In this document: positions 56,461-64,000 of the stretch, one piece after another | How the letters are laid out: each line of letters begins with the position of its first letter | How positions within the stretch are numbered: position 1 is the first letter of the stretch | Position numbers and translations under genes: made by a program | Assembly (NCBI RefSeq): GCF_019393635.1 | Contig: NC_057861.1 | Span: 382,237,315 to 382,301,314 of the forward strand | Direction of reading: 5' to 3' | Length of the DNA stretch: 64,000 nucleotides | Source: Dromiciops gliroides | Taxonomy: Eukaryota; Chordata; Mammalia; Microbiotheria; Microbiotheriidae | The notes under the pieces: model-generated | Told to the model about the DNA's origin: nothing | Database searches by the model: none | Seen by the model: only the letters and a program-made list of their open reading frames with translations

Positions 56461-57580
56461 CAGTGTCTTTTTGAAGATATTTAAAGACAGGAAATAACTA
56501 CTTTTCAAAAAAGTCCAGGCAATTTTGGGACAGTTTAAATAAAAAAAAAATTTCCTTCTGTCCTTTCATTGAACCTGAAGTAGAAGAATAGTTTTGGGAC
56601 CACACAGCTAGTATTTTCTGTGAGCTACTATAGAGCTTGCTGAAACTGAAATCTATTGGGGGCCTATACTCATAATCTTATCTGCATTGGTCATTAGCAT
56701 TTTGGAAGCTGAACTACACAACATAAAGACACAGTTTGTGTAAGAAAGAATTATTTAATGAAAATGGTAAAATAGGTGTATTACAAGGGCAATTCTTAGA
56801 ATCTAAATTGTAATAATGACTACCTTGTGAACATATAGTGGTATAGGTTGGTATTTTTTAGTCTTATGGTATGCTTCAGGAAATTTCTATCACAGTAAAA
56901 GAGATGTAACTATTAAATTATGAAAATAGAATTCTTAGTCACAGTCCTAAAAATATAAGGCATACAATTAATTTTAAAAGGAGGTAGGCTATAGATTAGC
57001 CTTCTTGGGTACAAATGTTCTTCCCTTGATACATGGCCACACTTATTCACCAATGCCCAGTAGAACAAGATTATTGATTGCTACTTTGCTTTCCAGAAAA
57101 GTGTTTCCTATCCACCTCTACCCATAAAGCAGTTGAGAAGACATGATGCTCCCTACTCTTGCATGCTGTGGATGAGAATAAAGGTAGGACAGAGACAAAG
57201 AGCATCCAGTCCTCACTTAAACTGAAAGGGAAAACGGAAATCAAAAGGAAGGCCTCAGAAGACCTGTATCATGGAGCCCATATACTGTTGGTAAATCAAG
57301 TTATGTGCTCCAATTCATGGTTTTTTTTTTTCTTTGCTAGATCAAAGTCTGTTTCTCATTTCCTCTTCCAAGGGCAGGGCAGTTGCTCCCATATCGTATA
57401 TTCTGAACCTTGCCATCTATGAAATTCCATGGAGTTTTCATTTTTAAATAGAAAATGTTCTGCCCAGTTAATGAACAGAAATTTGCCTCCTCTATCAAGT
57501 GTACTTGATTCATTGGGATTGATAGTTTTAAATCAAGGAGGCACTTTCCTATTCATAAAATAATACTGATCTCTCAATCA
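56461..57580. other. unique DNA, no feature seen
   Basis: Nothing recognised. An 87-codon frame at 57,159-57,422 has no known relative. Confidence 0.4.
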
Positions 57581-57584
57581 TGTG

Positions 57585-57690
57585 ATCATAGATTTTAACT
57601 TGGAAGATAATTCAGAAGTGATCAAATACAACTCCTTAACTTCATCTCCACCTTTTACCAATGAAGAAATAATCAATGACTTACTGAGAA
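57585..57690 (-). repeat. MIR3 fragment, antisense
   Basis: ATCATAGATTTTAACTTGGA, AGATAATTCAGAAGTGATC and TTTACCAATGAAGAAAT follow the reversed MIR3 3' half. Confidence 0.55.
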
Positions 57691-58555
57691 CCTGTAAAAA
57701 CCGAAATGAGGGGGTATTTGGGATGAGGATTATTCTATGCCTATTTCCTAGTCTGTAACCTCCAATTCCAAGTAGCTAGATATCAATTCTGTGTTAGTTC
57801 TTAACTATATTATTGCTAAGTATGGCTGAGCTGGAAGTCTCATAAAAGTCCCACTGTTTCAAGGTTGATGATACTCATCAATTTGCCCACCATGTCTAAG
57901 TAGGCAAGTTCCTAGCATAAAAGCCTGGTAACAGCATGTAAGTAGAGTAACTTGACAAAATTAACACTATAAGCAATGAAAATATAGATATATGTACAGA
58001 AAATTGTAATTATGATTTAATATCATCTAAAAAACCTCACTGTGTGACAGGTGGTACTTTTATATATTTAAAATATTACTATTAGATGGTTTACTTCTGA
58101 TTTTAATCCATGGTCATCAGAATGCAGTTAGTTTTATTAACTAGAAATTGATGACTACTTAAAGGATAATAGTGTTCACTAATTTAAGAAAAAAAAAACA
58201 TATGGTTGACTAGGGTTAGGATTGTGCTCACACATTTCATATTTTGCCAGATGTTTTCCATTATTTATCTGCTAAATTGATTTTAATCCTTAGATTTTCT
58301 TATATAGATTCTTATATAGCATCTCAGTTTTTGAAGTTACCTCAGAGGTCATCCAATCTAAACCATACTTAAAAATTATTTTTATATCAGTTCTAACAAG
58401 TCATCATTCAAAGTATCCTATATGTACTTGAAGACTTCAGGGTGGGGTGAGAAGGATGGGACTACTCTTTGACCCCCAAAGGTAGTCTCTTCTACATTTG
58501 GACAAATAATTATCAGGAATTTTCCCCTTATATGAAGCTAAAATTTTCCTTTATG
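57691..58555. other. unique DNA, possible MIR3 trace
   Basis: A weak MIR3-like antisense patch at about 58,322-58,365 (GAAGTTACCTCAGAGGTCAT, CCAATC). Otherwise nothing. Confidence 0.4.
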
Positions 58556-58559
58556 CTGT

Positions 58560-58705
58560 TATTTCATTTAAATTTTAATGAAATTTATTAGTTACCTACC
58601 ATATATAAGTATTATGCTAAGTATTAGGAATAAAAAACACAAATAAGATATGTCCTTTGTCCTCAAGAAGCTTATAGTCTAGTAGGGGAGATAAAATAAC
58701 TACTT
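58560..58705 (-). repeat. L2 3' end, antisense
   Basis: TTAGTTACCTACCATATATA, TATGCTAAGTATTAGGAATA and TTGTCCTCAAGAAGCTTATA, then GTCTAGTAGGGGAGATAAA. Confidence 0.7.
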
Positions 58706-58759
58706 ATTTAAGTAATCATAAGCTTACTACAAGCCTAATTTCTAAGAAATTCTGGAAGC

Positions 58760-58907
58760 TAGCAGTTAGGTGATACAGTGGATAAAGCACTGACCCTGGA
58801 TTCAGGAGGACCTGAGTTTCAAATCTAGCCTCAGACACTTGACACTTACTAGCTGTGTGACCCTGGGCAAGTCGCTTAACCCTCATTTCCACACTCCCCC
58901 CCCCAAA
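58760..58907 (+). repeat. WSINE1
   Basis: AGCAGTTAGGTGATACAGTG, TTCAGGAGGACCTGAGTTTC, TGTGTGACCCTGGGCAAGTC to a C-rich, then A-rich end. The flanks share GAAATTCT(T/G)GAAGCTA (about 58,747 and 58,914), a likely duplication of about 15 bp. Confidence 0.92.
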
Positions 58908-59054
58908 TTGCAGAAATTCTTGAAGCTAAATAAATAGTAGAAAACATGCAAGAGTTATATTAACTCACATATTTATGCAGATTGTCCTATTTGAGAGTAT
59001 TTCAACATTTCATAAGTCAATCAGATAATAAAAGGTCATCTAAATCTAGATAAG

Positions 59055-59590
59055 TGTGAGAAATAATTATTGCTTATATATTGGGGTGAACCCTGTGACT
59101 CTCCCCTTTTTTCTTAGTCTTTTTTCCCCTTTCCCCCCACTACAAGGTCCAGTTCTCCTTGAAAGTGGGATTCATCTGCATCAAGGAGTCTTGGGTGGAG
59201 ACAGATCTGTTTGTCCTGATGGACTTATGAGATTTAGTCTGTACCAAACCACACCTAGGTGGAAACCATTGTGCCCCCATCAGCTTGGATGCAGGTCTGC
59301 ATTCTTTCTGTGATGTCTTCTTTTTTTACCAAGATTTGAGTGATCTATACCCAGAATTCATTTTAATATAACACACCTCCAATCATGTCAACCAATTAGA
59401 TTCAATTGCTATGTGATGGACCTCCTATAGTTAGTTAGAAGGGTATATAAACTGTGACCCTATTGCCATTAGGGGTCTTTGGTTTGAGAGAGATGCCCAT
59501 AGACCATTCTTTTATTAATAACCTATTAGCCTATTAATAAAATGATTAAATTACCCAGAAACTATGTATCTCATATTTTTAATCATCACA
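59055..59590 (+). mobile_element. fossil solo LTR with TAAG target duplication
   Basis: TGTGAGAAATAATTATTGC ... TTTTTAATCATCACA ends. TAAG lies at 59,051-59,054 and 59,591-59,594. TATA box GGGTATATAAACTG near 59,440 and AATAAAATG near 59,535. The 85-codon frame inside has no known relative and is taken as chance. The 4-bp duplication fits ERV1-type integration. Confidence 0.85.
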
Positions 59591-59594
59591 TAAG

Positions 59595-62040
59595 TAACAA
59601 ATATAAATATAGTCAGATAAAAAATCTCTGTACACATATGTTTGTGTTTTAAAAAATGGTGTTGCCAGATATCATCATTCCAGTATCATATCATATGTCA
59701 ATATTGTTACCAACATTGTCATCAAGTGATTGATGTGAAGTGATCAAGTGATTGATAATGTGCTACTAATTGATAAAAATATTAATGTTTAACATAATAA
59801 TACCAGTAACACAGAAACTTGGGCATATTATTTTGGAACAAACTTTTATATTTTTTGTTTTGGACCTATGATTTCAACAGTGTAAGTAATTCTCAGTGTG
59901 AAATCTCTTGGAGAGTTGCCAGGGGCACTGAGAGGTTTGTTGTCTCATCCATTCTCACACAACAGGCATGTGTCAGAAGCAAGAATTCTGACTTCAAAGA
60001 CAGTCCTCTATGCTTTATACTATGCTATCTTACCATTCCTTAAGAACCCCGAATCCCAAGATTGTTTTTGACAATAATGAAATTTCCAGATGACTTGAAC
60101 ATCCTCTTCCCTTAGGAATATTCTACAAGGAATTCCTTGTGGAATAAAGATACAAAGCGTTCTTGAAAATTTGGCCTACATATTCAGTAAAATCCTTTAT
60201 ATTTCTCTGATCATCAAAGAAACACAAAACATTTATAGTTAATTATAAATTATTTGTTACTTGAATCTTCATCTAAAGTCTTGTTTTGATGTGTCATCAT
60301 AGTATAAAGATGAATCTGGACCCTGGAAGGTTTTGTCACCAGTATGAAAGCTCTGGGAAGTCCTATCCAATTGGAAGGGCTTTATTTATGGTCCTGTGAG
60401 ATCTATATTCCCAAAACTAGTCTAAGTTGGATGAAATTTATCTACAGGTTGGCTGAAGGTTGCTTACGTTTTTGGCTACAGCATCTGGTAAGTTTAGAAA
60501 TTTAGGATTTTCAGGAATTTTAGGAGGAATTTAAATCTGTATTATTGAAGAGACTATCCACATTGACAAAAATACAGTTCATGAGACTTGGTTTAACAAT
60601 AAAATTTTTTAAAAAAGAAACTAAAAATAGTAGAAAGAAAACATGGGATCGATTCTTGCCTCTCACTTGTTCTAGCTATAGGTGAGTCAAAAGAAGATGG
60701 GCCTTTAACCAACAATGTTTTTTCTTCCTCTTTCTCTTTACTAGCTATTATATGCATATTTGCAAAACAAAGAATTTGATCCTTCAGTTTGAATTTTCCC
60801 AAAAGAATTCAGGAGCTGAATTTTGAATTCTAAGTCAATAAATATTTCAGTTTTGAGTCTATAAGCTGTGATAAATTGGGCACAGAGAGAAATGTTTGTA
60901 ATAAAATGCAGATTGAATTCAATTCATGGATAAGATGTTTTCTAGAATTCTAGGAATACAAAATGACGTGTCATAATGGGCTTAACATTTTGTATGCTAC
61001 AAACAAGACATCAGATGTAATTATTCACTTTAAAGGATCTATATTTCTTCTGTTGACCTGGCATTCTTTGAAGTATACCTTAGTTTATGTGATTAGATGT
61101 GATTTTCAGCAGACAACAAAATATTTAAAATGAAACCTACATGTGGTAGGAAGCAGCTATGGCATAGTAGAACTAACAGTACCCTGGGAGTCTAAGTAAA
61201 AAAAAAATGTTTGGGAAACTGGGCAAATAGTAGTTCCTGGAATTGTAGACATGATTCTGGAACCCTGAAATCCCAGACTACTAAATAGATTTTTCTAATG
61301 AGATCTTCTCTCCTTGAGATTTTTAAATCTTATTTGTGAATCAAAGAACCCTTTTATCCTTGTATAGTCTAGCATCTAACAAATCTATATTGTTTTCCCA
61401 ATTTATAATTTTTAAATTGCTTGAGTAGATATATTTGAGCACTATTATGCTTTTTATTTTTGTGTAGTAAACATCTTGTGGGAGGAAACAGGGAACCTGA
61501 CCTGTCTCAGTGTACCATTAATTTCCCCATTAGAGCTATTGTAAAATGTAGCTTTTATTTGAACTCTTCCATACTCCTAGATTGAAAATATCTGATGTAA
61601 TAAAAAAAATTACATGTAGCTGAAATAAAAAGATATAATTCTATAATCTAAAACCACTCTAGGATATAGAAAAATATAAGAATGAGCACCAAACCAGGGT
61701 CCTCCCCTGCTCAACCCAAAGATGCAAATAATAGTCTACTTTGGAAAATGGAATGAGATTTTTTAAATCCATGATTTTATTTAAGTATAGATAGATATTC
61801 TTATAACTTGGGCTACCGAAGGTGCCTGTGACCCCAATTTAAACTCTTATACCAAGTTTGTTGCCTTTGCTTATGTTGCCTGGTCCCTAAGTTGCATGGC
61901 TAAATAGTATTAATATGCTGTACATAAGCTAGTTGGGTCCTGACCCTGGTAACGCACCACATATGTGACAATTTGAGGTTTGAAAGTGATTTAAAGTTTT
62001 GTCTAAAAAAGGTATCCCAGCAAAACTCATCATAATATTT
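59595..62040. other. long unique stretch, no feature seen
   Basis: AT-rich, with no recognised repeats over about 2.4 kb, which is unusual here. No splice-flanked open frame with a known product. Confidence 0.4.
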
Positions 62041-62044
62041 CAGA

Positions 62045-62180
62045 GGAAAAAAATGAGATTTCCATAAGAAAGAGGACTTTCAGGCATTTGTGATGAAAAG
62101 ACCTGAACTGAATAGAAAATTTGACTTTCAAATGCAAGACCCTGGAGAAGCATAAAAACGTAAATAAAAAAGTATTTCTC
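62045..62180 (+). mobile_element. HAL1 internal fragment
   Basis: AAGAGGACTTTCAGGCATTT, GTGATGAAAAGACCTGAACT, AGAAAATTTGACTTTCAAAT and CCTGGAGAAGCATAAAAACG match the region just after ORF1 in the 47.5-50.9 kb element. Isolated fragment. Confidence 0.75.
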
Positions 62181-62456
62181 TTCTCCCACCAAAATCTGTT
62201 TGGTTCCTCTACATCTATGGTCCTGAAAGTATTTTTATTCATGGAATTATATTATGGTTAGGGATATACATGTGATATTCCATACAATTTGTGGAATACC
62301 TTGTTAAACTTCTGGCATACTTGTACCATGGCACATCTTTTAGGGATTCCTGTTCTATGTATGTGCTGCCATTTCATTAAGGGTAAAAATACATTTATAA
62401 CAAAACATTTTTTAGTACTTTAGCAACTAAATTTCCTAAGATAAGGTTAGAAGAGA

Positions 62457-62522
<66 letters not shown>
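62457..62522. repeat. (AT)n microsatellite
   Basis: About 32 perfect AT units. Self-complementary, so it can extrude a cruciform and is a likely spot for sequencing length error. Confidence 0.98.
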
Positions 62523-62525
<3 letters not shown>

Positions 62526-62654
62526 GCTTCTAGTGTATTGTGTTTAGTTTCTTGTAGGATAAGAAAAATACTCACTCAAAATATTTGCCTTAGGACCAAA
62601 ACAAAGTATTTTTTCCCCTGTGCTGTATCTTTCAACAATGTTATAAAGTACTGT

Positions 62655-62655
62655 G

Positions 62656-62689
<34 letters not shown>

Positions 62690-62710
62690 TGTATATATGC
62701 ATATATATGC
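62655..62710. repeat. compound (TA)n(CA)n microsatellite
   Basis: TATATATATATATATACACA, then CA units, then degenerate GTATATATGCATATATATGC. Confidence 0.92.
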
Positions 62711-64000
62711 TTACACATGCACATTATATGCCCATTTATATGTTTGTGTGTTCTTAGTCTCCTATAATCACTAGTTACATATTCCTACTATGGCAAATAA
62801 ATGCTCCTAATTTCTTTGTGTTTACTAAAGCAGGGGAGAATCAGTGGTGTCATAGAGACTTTAGATCTTTATTATATGAGTGATAAGGAGGGGAAAACAG
62901 AAGCAAAGTGATCAAAGCAAATTCCTATCCCCAATCTCATTAAAAATTGAATGTCTTTATACCAATTGTGTGACATATGTAAAGAATTTGTTATAAACCT
63001 AATATTTAGGATTATGGACACAACAGAAAGTAACTTCATCATTTTTCATTATTCATTTTCAATGCATCTCTTTTTCTTAAACCAGAAAAGGAGATAGAGC
63101 TTTTAATTTATGTAATGCTCTTTCCCAAGGACTAGTAAGAGTTGGAGCTCTGGGATTAACATGGCATGGGTGTTTTTGTCTGTAGTTACTTCTGCTTCTC
63201 AGTGTTTTGGGGAGCTACGAAGGGAAGTGGGATGTGTTGGGGAGGGGAAGAGATAGTGACTTTGGATGCCACTCCCTTTGTCCTTCTAGGTGGCTTTCCA
63301 ATCCATGGGTGTTTGTATAATATGTCTCTATTTTGTCTGTCTTCCTCTGTTATTTAAAGAAAAAAAAAATTCTTAAAGTATGTATCAATGCCTAGATGTA
63401 GCTTTGAAGGGGAGGCAAGAGAGGGGTAGCCCTCAGGAGAAGGAGACTTAAATTCCTATTTAAAGAACTCCTCCTGGCTTGGGGCTTGTATTCAAAGAAA
63501 AGGGAAAAAAATATTGATTTTTCTTAATAACTTCCTAAAGAAATACTAGATTAATGGGGATATTCCCAGGATTAACAAGTGAGTTAGGCTAGGGGTTAGT
63601 TAGGAAGAAAATTAATGAAGAGAAAGTCTCACCAAATAAGGATTGAGTCTCCAGGTAGCTCACCTCAAACAAAGATGGGAGGGAGAAAAATGACTGACAG
63701 TTCTGCTTGCCTTTCCACAAGTGGCCACCCAGTGTTACTTTTTCCTTCTATTATGAAAAAAAAATTTACAGAACAATGTTGAGAGTTGACACAGGACCTT
63801 GAAAGCTATCTACTATGAACTGTAAATGACATCTTCTCTGGCAGTGCGATTAGGCAATACACTCACATAATCTTTGCTTGAAGACCTCCTCTGAGAGGAA
63901 ACCTACAACTTCCAAGGATAACCCAATATAGCGTTGGATGGGTTTTATTCAGGGAAGTTTTTCCTTACATCAATCTTTTTTTTTAAATTTAATTAATTTA
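62711..64000. other. unique DNA, no feature seen
   Basis: Nothing recognised. The window ends in an AT-rich run. Confidence 0.4.

Noticed and set aside
3693-58907. Many near-identical repeats of about 150 bp that might suggest an array or tRNA genes
   Set aside because: They are dispersed, occur in both orientations and have individual target duplications and tails: SINEs. The tRNA-like head does not fold into an intact tRNA by eye, and there is no CRISPR-like spacing.
59056-59313. 85-codon open frame starting in the LTR
   Set aside because: It lies wholly within a solo LTR upstream of its TATA-like box and has no known relative.

Overview
This window is repeat-rich, AT-rich intergenic or intronic DNA from a marsupial. 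No ordinary protein-coding gene was recognised in its 64 kb. The identification rests on about nineteen copies of a tRNA-headed CORE-SINE that matches my memory of WSINE1. WSINE1 is characteristic of Australidelphian marsupials, and many copies here keep clean target-site duplications (TSDs). Marsupial-type L1, half-L1 (HAL1), RTE/RTE-tailed SINE, MAR1, THER1, MIR3, L2 and L3/CR1 fragments support this. An Australian marsupial, perhaps a dasyurid, is likely; the species cannot be fixed by eye. Family names are from memory and unchecked by any search.

Layout. 1-8.5 kb: mostly unique DNA with MIR, WSINE1, MAR1 and L2 pieces, a 240-bp CT/CCCT tract, a 220-bp GAAA/GGAA tract and a small hAT-like element. 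8.6-14 kb: an antisense L1 3' end, then a long decayed RTE-clade LINE with endonuclease and reverse-transcriptase remnants. 15.2-17.2 kb: a fossil LTR and an L1 3' end split by a WSINE1. 18-23 kb: a mosaic of L2 (mostly antisense) and L3/CR1 interrupted by six WSINE1 copies. 24-32 kb: MIR3/L2 composites, two fossil solo LTRs with 4-bp TSDs, and a tandem duplication of about 510 bp. 32.4-37.5 kb: a nested cluster of LTR fossils (A-G) with no recognisable internal viral genes. 37.6-44 kb: an RTE-tailed element, an LTR and an antisense HAL1/L1. 44-45 kb: unique sequence holding a possible 15-nt microexon with near-perfect splice signals. 46-51 kb: a possible LTR, then a hAT element split by a HAL1 that is itself split by a WSINE1. 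51-64 kb: SINEs, a second hAT remnant, a solo LTR with TSD and long unique stretches.

Almost every predicted ORF is a by-product of a repeat (SINE antisense peptides, microsatellites, LINE remnants). The most useful signals are the microexon candidate, three unique blocks that look like conserved non-coding elements, the tandem duplication, and the nested insertions, which give a relative chronology: MIR/L2/hAT oldest, then RTE/HAL1/LTRs, WSINE1 youngest.
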